Assembly (NCBI RefSeq): GCF_004296935.1
Contig: NZ_SCVH01000056.1
Coordinates: 1-49,454 of the forward strand
From: Reyranella sp.
GTDB lineage: Bacteria; Pseudomonadota; Alphaproteobacteria; Reyranellales; Reyranellaceae
Direction: 5' to 3'
Length of the DNA stretch: 49,454 bases
In this document: piece by piece, positions 31,037 through 39,799 of the stretch
Numbering within the stretch: position 1 is the first letter of the stretch
Layout: each line of letters starts with the position of its first letter
Position numbers and translations under genes: made by a program
Notes under the pieces: generated by a model
What the model was told of the DNA's origin: nothing
Seen by the model: the letters and a program-made list of their open reading frames with translations, nothing else
Databases searched by the model: none

Positions 31037-33352
31037 ATGGAATGGGCGCCGGTCTCCCAGCGTATCTGGGACATGAAATATCGCTTCCGCGACACCACAG
31101 GACAGGCCGACGCCGACCTGGAGGCCACATGGTGGCGGGTGGCGCGCGCGCTTGCCGTGCCGGAGCGCGACCCGGAGCTCTGGGCCGGGCGGTTCCACGA
31201 CGCGCTGTCCGGCTTCAAGTTCCTGCCGGCCGGCCGGGTGATCGCAGGCGCCGGCACGGGCCGCACGGTCACGCTCTTCAACTGCTTCGTCATGGGAACG
31301 ATCGGCGACGACATGTCGTCGATCTTCGAGAACCTGCGCGAAGCAGCACTCACCATGCAGCAGGGTGGCGGCATCGGGCACGATTTCTCGACGCTGCGGC
31401 CGCAGGGCGCGCCGGTGAAGGGCGTCGGTGCCGATGCCTCCGGTCCGCTGTCGTTCATGGATGTGTGGGACGCGATGTGCCGCACCATCATGAGCGCGGG
31501 CTCGCGCCGCGGCGCCATGATGGCGACGCTGCGCTGCGACCATCCCGACATCGAAGCCTTCGTCGATGCCAAGCGCGACTCGGCACGCCTGCGCATGTTC
31601 AATGTCTCCGTGCTGGTCACCGATGCCTTCATGAAGGCGGTCAAGGACGATGCCGACTGGAACCTCGTGTTCGGCGGCAAGACCTTCAAGACGGTGAAGG
31701 CGAAGGCGCTGTGGGAGCGCATCATGCGCGCCACCTACGACGTTGCCGAACCTGGCGTGATCTTCATCGATCGCATCAACCGGCGGAACAATCTCCACTA
31801 TTGCGAAACGATCCAGGCGACCAATCCCTGCGGGGAGCAGCCGTTGCCTCCCTACGGCGCCTGTCTGTTGGGTTCGATCAATCTCGCGGCGCTGGTGAAG
31901 AATCCGTTCACCCCGCAAGCGATGCTCGACATGGACGCGCTGGAACGGCTGGTGCCGGTTGCCGTGCGCATGCTCGACAACGTGGTCGACGTGTCGCGCT
32001 TTCCCCTGCCGCAGCAGGACAAGGAGGCCAAGGCCAAGCGCCGCATCGGGCTCGGGGTCACGGGCCTGGCCGACGCGCTGATCTTCTGCGGCGTGCGCTA
32101 TGGCTCGCCCGAGGCGGTTCGTCTCACGCGCGACTGGCTGGGCGCGGTCCAGCGCTTCTCCTATCTCGCCTCGGCGGATATCGCGGCGGAAAAGGGCAGC
32201 TTCGAACTCTACGATCGCACCAGGTACCTGGCCGGTGAGACGATCCGCGGCCTGCCCGAGGACGTGCGCACCGCCATCGGCCGCTACGGCATCCGCAACG
32301 CGCTGCTGAACTCGATCGCGCCTACCGGCACGATCTCGCTGCTGGCCGACAACGTCTCCTCGGGCATCGAGCCGGTCTTCGCCTTCGGCTACGTGCGCCA
32401 TGTGCTGCAGCCCGACGGCAGCAAGCGCGAGGAGAGCGTGGAAGATCACGCCTTCCGCGTCTGGCGCGATCTCAAGGGCAACGAGGCGCCGCCGTCGGAC
32501 GTGTTCGTCGATGCCCAGACGCTCTCGCCCGCCGATCATCTCGCCATGCAGGCAGCAGCCCAGGATTACGTCGACAGCTCGATCTCCAAGACCATCAACC
32601 TGCCGCGCGACATCTCCTTCGAGGCCTTCAAGGGCGTCTACGAGGAGGCCTATGCGCAGGGCTGCAAGGGCTGCACGACTTACAGGCCGAACGACGTGAC
32701 CGGAGCTGTTCTGGAAGTGAGGCCCGCGGAAATGCCGCGTGCCGTGCCGGCGCTTGTTCCGGCCTCTTCACGTGACAGGGGGCGTGAAGACGGCGTGGTC
32801 TATATCGCCCAGCCGCTCGACCGGCCGGAGGACCTGCCGGGCCGCACCTACAAGATCAAATGGCCGGGCAGCGACCACGCCATCTACATCACCATCAACG
32901 ACGTGATGCAGGACGGCCGCCGCCGGCCGTTCGAGATCTTCATCAACTCCAAGAACATGGAGCATTACGCCTGGACCGTGGCGCTGACGCGCATGATCTC
33001 GGCGGTGTTCCGCCGGGGCGGTGATGTCTCGTTCGTGGTCGAGGAACTGAAGGCGGTGTTCGATCCGCGCGGCGGCCAGTGGATGGAGGGCCGCTACGTG
33101 CCCTCACTGCTGGCAGCGATCGGCGGCGTGATCGAGCGCCACCTGATCGAGATCGGGTTCCTGAGCCCCGCCGACGCGCCGCTGCTCGCCGAGGCGGCCG
33201 ACCAGCGGGTCCGGCTGGCGGCCGGCGCCCGCGAACCGTCAGGCGGCGGTGCCACGACAATGGGGCAATGCCCGAACTGCGGCGCCGCCTCGCTCACGCA
33301 CCAGGAAGGCTGCGACGTCTGCCTCAACTGCGGCTACTCGCGCTGCGGCTAA
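31037..33352 (+). CDS. nrdJ: Adenosylcobalamin-dependent (class II) ribonucleotide reductase
   Basis: Makes deoxyribonucleotides using a cobalamin-generated thiyl radical, independent of oxygen. The 771 residues include SQRIWDMKYRF at the N-terminus, LFNCFVMGTIGDDMSSIFENLREAALTMQQGGGIGHDFSTLRP with C83, the radical-Cys loop NPCGEQPLPPYGACLLGSINLAAL with C265, and RNALLNSIAPTGTISLLADNVSSGIEPVF. A TSCPD-type domain follows (YKIKWPGSDHAIYITINDVMQDGRRRPFEIFINSKNMEHYAW), and the C-terminus is a zinc ribbon, CPNCGAASLTHQEGCDVCLNCGYSRCG. It needs adenosylcobalamin, made by the transferase at 17.3 kb. No cobalamin riboswitch is seen upstream. Confidence 0.96.
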   Translation: MEWAPVSQRIWDMKYRFRDTTGQADADLEATWWRVARALAVPERDPELWAGRFHDALSGFKFLPAGRVIAGAGTGRTVTLFNCFVMGTIGDDMSSIFENLREAALTMQQGGGIGHDFSTLRPQGAPVKGVGADASGPLSFMDVWDAMCRTIMSAGSRRGAMMATLRCDHPDIEAFVDAKRDSARLRMFNVSVLVTDAFMKAVKDDADWNLVFGGKTFKTVKAKALWERIMRATYDVAEPGVIFIDRINRRNNLHYCETIQATNPCGEQPLPPYGACLLGSINLAALVKNPFTPQAMLDMDALERLVPVAVRMLDNVVDVSRFPLPQQDKEAKAKRRIGLGVTGLADALIFCGVRYGSPEAVRLTRDWLGAVQRFSYLASADIAAEKGSFELYDRTRYLAGETIRGLPEDVRTAIGRYGIRNALLNSIAPTGTISLLADNVSSGIEPVFAFGYVRHVLQPDGSKREESVEDHAFRVWRDLKGNEAPPSDVFVDAQTLSPADHLAMQAAAQDYVDSSISKTINLPRDISFEAFKGVYEEAYAQGCKGCTTYRPNDVTGAVLEVRPAEMPRAVPALVPASSRDRGREDGVVYIAQPLDRPEDLPGRTYKIKWPGSDHAIYITINDVMQDGRRRPFEIFINSKNMEHYAWTVALTRMISAVFRRGGDVSFVVEELKAVFDPRGGQWMEGRYVPSLLAAIGGVIERHLIEIGFLSPADAPLLAEAADQRVRLAAGAREPSGGGATTMGQCPNCGAASLTHQEGCDVCLNCGYSRCG

Positions 33353-33509
33353 TAGAGATTGACGTCATTGCTAGCGTTTTTATATGCGCCATTCCGTGTC
33401 CCACGGCGGATCGTGTCTCAGCTGGACTTTGTGAGGATTGACAAGGTGTTAGCCGTTGCGCCGGACGCTTCCGCCGACGTGAGCCGGTGTCCCATCGACT
33501 CGTCCGCTT

Positions 33510-34511
33510 TCAGCCCAGTTCGAGCGAGATTCCGGCAGACTTGCTGACCCCCGCCCACAGCGTGGCGAAGTCGCCGACGAAGGCGGTGTATTCGGCCGGT
33601 GTCATCGGGTTGTCGCCGGGCAGCAGCACCACTTCCTTGAAGCGCTCCACGACCTCCGGCGCCTTATAAGCCTTCTGCAACTCGTCGTAGAGCCTGGCGA
33701 CGACGTCCGGCGACATGCCCTTGGGGCCCGAGACGCCGACCCAGGTCGAGGTCGTGAGCTTCGGAAAGCCCTGCTCGGCGAAGGTCGGGGCGTTGGGATA
33801 CATGTCGATGCGCTTGTCCGAGCTGATGGCTAGCAGGCGGACCTTGCCGGCGTTGATGTGCGGCACGTTGGTGGTGATCGGATCGAACATCGAGGGAATG
33901 GTGCCCGCCAGCATGTCCTGCAGCGACGGCGCCGAGCCGCGGTAGGGGACGTGCTTCAGCTTGATGCCGGCCAGGCTGGACAGCAATTCGCCCATCAGAT
34001 GGGTGTTGGAGCCGATGCCCGAACTGCCGAAGGCGATCTGGTCGGGCTTGGCCTTGGTGGCGGCGATGTAGTCGGCCAGCGTCTTGTAGGGCGAGTCGCC
34101 CGGCACGATCAGGACGTTCGGTGTATGGCCGATCAGGGTGACATGGGTGAAGTCGGTGACCACGTTGTAGGGCAGCTTTGGGTAGATTCCGGGCGCGATG
34201 CCCAGCGGCGAGGCATGGGAGATGACCAGCGTGTAGCCGTCGGGGACCGCCTTGGCGGCGAGGTCCGAGCCGATCGTGCCGCCGGCGCCGGGGCGGTTCT
34301 CGACCACGACCTGGGTACCGAGGGCTGCCGAGAGCTTGGGCGCCAGGATGCGCGAAATCGTGTCCGCCGTGCCACCGGGCGGGAAGGTGGCGATCAGCTT
34401 GATCGGCGCCTTGGTCGGCCAGCCGGCACTGGCCCTGACCGCCGGCGCGGCGAGCGCTGATCCAAGCGTGGCGGTGGAGGCGGCGAGGACGGTGCGGCGG
34501 GTCAATTTCAT
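33510..34511 (-). CDS. Bug-family (TctC) tripartite tricarboxylate receptor protein
   Basis: A 333-residue periplasmic receptor, paralogous to the one at 554-1528. The leader is MKLTRRTVLAASTATLGSALAAPAVRASA (Tat-like RR), then WPTKAPIKLIATFPPGGTADTISRILAPKLSAALGTQVVVENRPGAGGTIG, DGYTLVISHASPLGIAPG, FGSSGIGSNTHLMGELLSSLAGIKLKHVPYRGSAPSLQDMLAG and AGKVRLLAISSDKR. GGGAG precedes the ATG at 34511. No transporter subunits are adjacent. The preceding gap (33353-33509) shows nothing I can assign. Confidence 0.93.
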   Translation of the reverse strand: MKLTRRTVLAASTATLGSALAAPAVRASAGWPTKAPIKLIATFPPGGTADTISRILAPKLSAALGTQVVVENRPGAGGTIGSDLAAKAVPDGYTLVISHASPLGIAPGIYPKLPYNVVTDFTHVTLIGHTPNVLIVPGDSPYKTLADYIAATKAKPDQIAFGSSGIGSNTHLMGELLSSLAGIKLKHVPYRGSAPSLQDMLAGTIPSMFDPITTNVPHINAGKVRLLAISSDKRIDMYPNAPTFAEQGFPKLTTSTWVGVSGPKGMSPDVVARLYDELQKAYKAPEVVERFKEVVLLPGDNPMTPAEYTAFVGDFATLWAGVSKSAGISLELG

Positions 34512-34651
34512 GATGGACTCCCGGTCAGGGGCGCCGGTTGCTGGCGCGTTGTGTCCAATGCCGCAGCAATGGATGTGCCAGCCGGGTGATTCGGCCCTTG
34601 ATTTGCCATATGAGTGACCGCAAATCCTCGGCCGGACACGGAGACAGGCGG

Positions 34652-36022
34652 ATGATGTGGCGTAGACTTCTGGCGGCGACGATCCTGATCGGAGCGGCGG
34701 CGATGGCCGCATCGCCGGGGGCCGTCGCGCAACCCCTGCCGAATTCGCGCAGCGACCTCGCCTATTCCTATGCTCCGCTGGTCAAGCGTGTGTCGCCGGC
34801 CGTCGTCAATATCTACACAACGACGACGGCGCGGGTGCCGCGCCGCCTGCCGTTCCCGTTTCCCGGCATGCCGCAGGCCGGCGAGCGGGTGCAGAACTCG
34901 TTGGGCTCGGGCGTCGTGGTCCGGCCCGATGGACTGATCGTGACCAATGCCCATGTGGTCAAGGGCGCCGACGAGGTCCGGGTCGTGCTGGCCGACCGGC
35001 GCGAGTTCGAGGCCAAGGTGCTCACCCAGGACGAACGCTACGACCTGGCGCTGCTGCGGATCGACGGGGCCGGCGAGAAGTTTCCCTTCCTCGAGATGCG
35101 CGATTCGGACTCGATCGAGGTCGGCGATGTCGTGCTGGCGATCGGCAATCCGTTCGGCCTCAACCAGACGGTGACCAGTGGCATCGTCTCCGCCGTCGCG
35201 CGCAGCGCCGGCGGCATCAACGACTCGAACTTCTTCCTGCAGACCGATGCCGCCATCAATCCGGGCAATTCCGGCGGCGCCCTGGTGAGCCTGGACGGAC
35301 GGCTGATCGGCATCAACACGGCCATCTATTCGCAGTCCGGCGGATCGGTCGGCATCGGCTTCGCCACGCCGTCGAACATCGTGGCGCGCATGGTCGCCAT
35401 CGGCGAACAGGGCGGCCGCATCGTGCGGCCGTGGCTGGGGGCCAGCATGCAGCGCGTGACGCCCGACCTCGCCGCCGGCTTCGGCCTCGCGCGGCCGGCC
35501 GGCCTGGTGGTCAAGGAGGTCTTCGCCGAGGGGCCTGGTGCGGCTGCGGGGCTCAAGCGCAATGACGTGATCGTGGCGTTGCGTGACCAGCCGATCGACG
35601 ACGAGGCGAGCCTCAGGTTCCGGCTTTCCACGCTCCAGGTCGATGAGACGGTGGCGGTGCGCGTCATCCGTGCGGGCAAGGAGGTGACCATCCAGCTGAA
35701 GCTGGCGGCTCCGCCCGAGATCCCGGCGCGCGAACGCTCGGCGCTCGACGGCCGCCAGCCGCTCTCCGGCGCCACCGTGGTCAACATGTCGCCCGCAGTC
35801 GCCGAGGAGATGGGCCTCGCCGAGTGGCGGCCGGGCGTGGCCGTCGTCGAGGTCAAGCCGGGCGCCTACGCCGGCCGTTTTGTCCGGCCGGGCGACATGA
35901 TCCTGGCGACCAACGGCCAGGACTTGAAGAGCGTCGCCGACCTCAAGAAGCGCATTGCCGCCGGGATCACCAGCGTCTCGATCGGCCGTGAAGGCATGGT
36001 ATCCACCATCCAGTTCCGCTGA
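34652..36022 (+). CDS. DegP/HtrA-type periplasmic serine protease
   Basis: A 456-residue HtrA-family protease for misfolded envelope proteins. A signal peptide (MMWRRLLAATILIGAAAMAASPGAVAQ) leads to the trypsin-like domain with a full triad: H101 in TNAHVV, D131 in YDLALLRI and S207 in NPGNSGGAL. Two PDZ domains follow, the first around PWLGASMQRVTPDLAAGFGLARPAGLVVKEVFAEGPGAAAGLKRNDVIVAL and the second ending ILATNGQDLKSVADLKKRI. ATG 34652 is chosen for the leader and the GGAGAC site; an upstream ATG at 34610 would mask the signal peptide. rarA follows at 34 bases. Confidence 0.94.
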   Translation: MMWRRLLAATILIGAAAMAASPGAVAQPLPNSRSDLAYSYAPLVKRVSPAVVNIYTTTTARVPRRLPFPFPGMPQAGERVQNSLGSGVVVRPDGLIVTNAHVVKGADEVRVVLADRREFEAKVLTQDERYDLALLRIDGAGEKFPFLEMRDSDSIEVGDVVLAIGNPFGLNQTVTSGIVSAVARSAGGINDSNFFLQTDAAINPGNSGGALVSLDGRLIGINTAIYSQSGGSVGIGFATPSNIVARMVAIGEQGGRIVRPWLGASMQRVTPDLAAGFGLARPAGLVVKEVFAEGPGAAAGLKRNDVIVALRDQPIDDEASLRFRLSTLQVDETVAVRVIRAGKEVTIQLKLAAPPEIPARERSALDGRQPLSGATVVNMSPAVAEEMGLAEWRPGVAVVEVKPGAYAGRFVRPGDMILATNGQDLKSVADLKKRIAAGITSVSIGREGMVSTIQFR

Positions 36023-36056
36023 GGCGTGGTCGCGTTGGCCATGCTAGCGTTCGGTC

Positions 36057-37346
36057 GTGCCGGCTGAACTCTTCGCCTCGCTCGCCCCGACGCCCCTTGC
36101 CGAACGCCTGCGGCCGCGGGCGCTCGCCGAGATTCTCGGCCAGGACCATCTGCTCGGGCCGGAAGGTCCACTCGGCCGCATGCTGGCGGCGCGCAAGCTC
36201 AGCTCGCTGATCCTGTGGGGGCCGCCGGGCTGCGGCAAGACGACGATCGCCCGTCTGCTCGCCGAGGCGACCGACCTGCATTTCGAGCCTTTGTCGGCGG
36301 TGTTCTCCGGTGTCGCCGACCTGCGCAAGATATTCGAGGCGGCACGCCAGCGCCGCAAGGACGGCAAGGGCACGCTGCTGTTCGTCGATGAGATCCACCG
36401 CTTCAATCGCGCCCAGCAGGACGGCTTTCTGCCTTATGTCGAGGATGGCACCGTCACCCTGATCGGGGCGACCACGGAGAATCCGTCCTTCGAGCTCAAT
36501 GCCGCGCTTCTGTCGCGCTGCCAGGTGCTGGTGCTGCGCCGTCTCGACGAGGCGGCGCTCGAAACCCTGCTGGCGCGGGTCGAGCAGGCCTTGGGTCGCC
36601 AGCTCCCGATCGACGAGACCGGGCGGCAGGCGTTGTTTGCCATGGCCGACGGCGACGGCCGCTACCTGATCGGGCTGGCCGAGCAGCTCGCCCAGCTGAA
36701 GGAGAAGGGGCCGCTGGCACCGGCCAGGTTGGCGACGCTGCTGCAGAAGCGCGCGCCGCTCTACGACAAGGCGCAGGAAGCGCACTACAACCTGATCAGC
36801 GCGTTGCACAAGTCGCTGCGCGGCTCCGACGTCGATGCGGCGCTCTACTGGTTCGCCCGCATGCTGGATGGCGGCGAGGACCCGAAATACATCGCCCGTC
36901 GTCTGGTCCGCTTCGCCGTGGAAGACATCGGCATGGCCGATCCGCAGGCGCTCACCCAGACACTCGCGGCGTGGGACACCTACGATCGTCTCGGCTCGCC
37001 CGAGGGCGAGCTCGCCATCGCCCAGGCGGTGATCTATCTCGGCACGGCGCCGAAATCGAATGCCGGCTATGTCGCCTACGGCGCCGCCAAGCGGGCCGCC
37101 AAGGCGCATGGCTCGCTCACACCGCCGATGCACATCCTGAACGCGCCGACCAAGCTCATGAAGGACATCGGTTACGGCCAGGGCTACGAGTACGACCACA
37201 ACGCCACCGACGGCTTCTCCGGGCAGAACTACTTTCCCGACGGCATGGCGCGCGAGGAATTTTATAAGCCGGTCGAGCGCGGCTTCGAGCGCGAGATCGT
37301 GAAGCGTCTCGACTATTGGAAGAAGCTTCGCGAGAAAAAGCGCTGA
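36057..37346 (+). CDS. rarA: Replication-associated recombination protein A (RarA/MgsA AAA ATPase)
   Basis: A 429-residue clamp-loader-like AAA+ ATPase acting at stalled forks. Walker A is GPPGCGKT (55-62), Walker B LLFVDEIHRFNRAQQDGFLPYVEDGTVTLIGATTENPSFELNAALLSRC, with sensor and arginine finger within the same run. The C-terminal oligomerisation domain has SALHKSLRGSDVDAALYWFARMLDGGEDPKYIARRLVRFAVEDIGMADPQAL and YPNYFPD-like QNYFPDGM. The start is GTG at 36057 with no obvious Shine-Dalgarno. It follows the degP-like gene, a usual alphaproteobacterial pairing. The stop sits in a small AGCCC-TCA-GGGCT hairpin shared with the convergent L,D-transpeptidase stop. Confidence 0.95.
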   Translation: MPAELFASLAPTPLAERLRPRALAEILGQDHLLGPEGPLGRMLAARKLSSLILWGPPGCGKTTIARLLAEATDLHFEPLSAVFSGVADLRKIFEAARQRRKDGKGTLLFVDEIHRFNRAQQDGFLPYVEDGTVTLIGATTENPSFELNAALLSRCQVLVLRRLDEAALETLLARVEQALGRQLPIDETGRQALFAMADGDGRYLIGLAEQLAQLKEKGPLAPARLATLLQKRAPLYDKAQEAHYNLISALHKSLRGSDVDAALYWFARMLDGGEDPKYIARRLVRFAVEDIGMADPQALTQTLAAWDTYDRLGSPEGELAIAQAVIYLGTAPKSNAGYVAYGAAKRAAKAHGSLTPPMHILNAPTKLMKDIGYGQGYEYDHNATDGFSGQNYFPDGMAREEFYKPVERGFEREIVKRLDYWKKLREKKR

Positions 37347-37350
37347 GCCC

Positions 37351-38838
37351 TCAGGGCTTCGGCATCGCCTTCACGACCAGACGATCGCGGCCATAGACGT
37401 CGTCGCGGAATGTCGCCGCGCCGGCCGCGTCGGCCGCTACCGTGCGATAGGTGACGTAGAGCGTGACCGGCTCGGGAAACGAGTAGTGCGCCTGCTGGCC
37501 GGAATCGATGACCTGCCGCACGCGCTCCTTGCTGAAATTGTTCTTGCCGTTGAAGACCTTCTCGACGAAGTCGAGCGGATTGAGCAGGCGAATGCAGCCA
37601 TGGCTGAAATTGCGGCTGCCCTCGGTGAACAGCCAGCGGCTGGCGGTATCGTGCATGTAGATCCCGTACTTGTTGCTGAACGGGAAGAAGATGTAGCCGA
37701 GCGCGTTGGTAGCGCCGGAATCCTGCCGGATGCGGTAGGGGAACGCCTTGGGATGGATCGAATGCCAGTCCACCGTGTTCGGGTCGAGTTCCGTGTCGTC
37801 GCTCCAGTTCGCGAAGATGCGGAAGCTGCCGCCGGTCAGCGCATTGGGATCGCGGCGCAGCAGCGGGAGGTATTCCTCTCCGGCGATCGACTGCGGCACG
37901 GTCCAGTAGGGGTTGGTCTGGAAGCCGCGCATCACCGATTGAATCTCGGGTGTGGGGTCCTTGGGCGTGCCGACGATCACCAGGCTCTGGAAGGCCACCT
38001 TGCCAGCGTCAACGAACATCATCGAATAGTCGCCGGCATTGACGAATACGTAGCGGCTGCCGAGATCCTCGGGCAGCCAGCGCCGGCGTTCCAGGTTGGC
38101 AATGATCTGGCCAATGCGTTCGTCGATCGTGGTGTTGAGCGAGCGGACCGTCTTGGCGCCGATGACACCATCGACCGTGAGGCCCTTGGTCTCCTGGTAG
38201 GACTTCACGACCGCGGCCAGCGCCTCGTCGTACTGGTCGGCCACCGGGCCGGGATCGGGCAGTGTGAGCTCGAGCTCGGCCAGACGCTTGCGCAGCAGCG
38301 GCACGCGGGTATCGATCATGCCGGGCTTGAGGGCGACGCCATCGGGCAGGGGCGTGAAGGCTGCCTTGGCGCGCTTGTCGCGCCAGATGGCGAGGGCCTT
38401 CTGCAATCCGGGATAGTCGCCCTTGGGCGGCAGGGAGGCGAGGTAGGCGGCAAAGTCGGTCGCCTCGCTCGCCGCTTTCAGCAGGTCCGCTCGCTCGACC
38501 TTCCGCTGGTCGATCGAGATTTCCTTGTCGATGCGGTTGGCCCGCACGCGACCTGTCGACACGTCGCTGGCGTAGGACACGAACGCCGCAGTCAGAAGCG
38601 CCTCGGCCACCGCGGGGTCGGCACCCGGCGCGGCCGCCTTTTCGATCTCGGCAAGGCTGTACCAAGCCGGGTCAAGCCCGTGATCGGAAGAGGCACGGAT
38701 GGCGCTGATAAGCGCCGCCGTACGGGCGGTTGCCGCCCGGGATCCAATCCACAGCGAGTCGCTGGCATGGGAGGAAAGCGGACCGAACGCGGACGCTGCG
38801 AATGCCAGGAAACCGGCGAGAAAAGGACGGCGAATCAC
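37351..38838 (-). CDS. L,D-transpeptidase (YcbB/LdtD-like)
   Basis: A 495-residue murein L,D-transpeptidase forming 3-3 cross-links. A signal peptide (VIRRPFLAGFLAFAASAFGPLSSHAS) is followed by a helical scaffold domain, a peptidoglycan-binding domain (AAVVKSYQETKGLTVDGVIGAKTVRSLNTTIDERIGQIIANLERRRWLP) and the YkuD catalytic domain with YGIYMHDTASRWLFTEGSRNFSHGCIRL, nucleophile C415 in SHGCIR. GTG 38838 is preferred: it opens on the leader and overlaps the preceding gene's stop as GTGA. A GTG at 38874 is the longer option. Size and domain order match LdtD/YcbB. Confidence 0.93.
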   Translation of the reverse strand: MIRRPFLAGFLAFAASAFGPLSSHASDSLWIGSRAATARTAALISAIRASSDHGLDPAWYSLAEIEKAAAPGADPAVAEALLTAAFVSYASDVSTGRVRANRIDKEISIDQRKVERADLLKAASEATDFAAYLASLPPKGDYPGLQKALAIWRDKRAKAAFTPLPDGVALKPGMIDTRVPLLRKRLAELELTLPDPGPVADQYDEALAAVVKSYQETKGLTVDGVIGAKTVRSLNTTIDERIGQIIANLERRRWLPEDLGSRYVFVNAGDYSMMFVDAGKVAFQSLVIVGTPKDPTPEIQSVMRGFQTNPYWTVPQSIAGEEYLPLLRRDPNALTGGSFRIFANWSDDTELDPNTVDWHSIHPKAFPYRIRQDSGATNALGYIFFPFSNKYGIYMHDTASRWLFTEGSRNFSHGCIRLLNPLDFVEKVFNGKNNFSKERVRQVIDSGQQAHYSFPEPVTLYVTYRTVAADAAGAATFRDDVYGRDRLVVKAMPKP

Positions 38839-39764
38839 GCTTCTTCTATAGCCGGAAACTTCCGATTCGTCCACGGAGCGGCGAAATCATGGGCCGCGAG
38901 GAAGCCGAGCAGGTCCGCCGTTGCCCGTTGCTTCAGCTCCGGCGTGCCGCCGCCGGCCCGGGCGCCCCGGGTGACGCAGTGCTGCCGCGCCCAGGCCTGG
39001 TATTCAGGCTCGCTCATCGCCCGTCCGGCCGCCGGGATAAAGTGAGTGCCGTCGTCCTCGATGACGTTTCGGCAGCACGACCAGTTTTCGGCATCCTTGA
39101 TGTCGAAGACCGGCCCGATCGATTCCCAGCCATGGTGCGCGTTGCCGTAGACTTTGACCTTGATGCGACCGTTGCCGGCGGCGCGCATGCGCTCGGCATA
39201 TTCGACGGCGAGCGGAGCGGGGGTGTAGTCGTCGCGCGCAGCCAGCATGAAGAACATCGGCCGCCCGTGTGTCGTCGGGTCTCGGTGCTGGGCGGTGGCG
39301 CCGGGGCAGATTGCCACATGAAGGTCGAACAGGTGGGGAAAGTCGCCGCGCCAACGCTGGCGGACGGCGATGGCGGCATTGAGGGTCGCCACGCCGCCCT
39401 TGGAGACGCCCATGATGCCGATCCGCCGCGGGTCGATGCGGGAGTCGTCACGCAGAAGGGCAAGAGCTGCGAAGGCATCGCCCTCCATCTGCGCGCCGGA
39501 AACCAGGGTCTGGTCGGCCACGGTGCGGCGCACGCCGCGACCGGTGAAGCTGTCGATGATCAGTGCCGCCGTCCCGGCCTCGTTGAGGACCTCCGCGTAG
39601 TAGTGCTCGCGGTGGCGTTGCACGCCGGCGCTGCTGGTCAGGATCACCATGCAGGGGGCCGGGCGCTCGCCGGGAGCCGGCAGGTGCAGGCTGGCGCTCA
39701 GTTGCGCCGGCCGGCAGGCCGCAGGGTGATCGAACGTCAGTGTGTGGAACGACACCGATTCCAT
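38835..39764 (-). CDS. Dienelactone-hydrolase-family alpha/beta hydrolase
   Basis: A 309-residue alpha/beta hydrolase resembling dienelactone hydrolases. The nucleophile is S121 in GIMGVSKGG (G-x-S-x-G-G form); AARDDYTPAPLAVEYAERM supplies the acid, and VYGNAHHGWESIG the His. The N-terminal ILTSSAGVQRHREHYYAEVLNEAGTAALIIDSFTGRG forms the first strands. The stop overlaps the L,D-transpeptidase start by four bases (GTGA), so the two are translationally coupled, although a functional link is not obvious. Divergent from the pseudouridine synthase gene with 35 bases between starts. Confidence 0.88.
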   Translation of the reverse strand: MESVSFHTLTFDHPAACRPAQLSASLHLPAPGERPAPCMVILTSSAGVQRHREHYYAEVLNEAGTAALIIDSFTGRGVRRTVADQTLVSGAQMEGDAFAALALLRDDSRIDPRRIGIMGVSKGGVATLNAAIAVRQRWRGDFPHLFDLHVAICPGATAQHRDPTTHGRPMFFMLAARDDYTPAPLAVEYAERMRAAGNGRIKVKVYGNAHHGWESIGPVFDIKDAENWSCCRNVIEDDGTHFIPAAGRAMSEPEYQAWARQHCVTRGARAGGGTPELKQRATADLLGFLAAHDFAAPWTNRKFPAIEEA

Positions 39765-39799
39765 GGACCCTGTTTAGCTTGTCCCTTAGGTTGCGCGCC

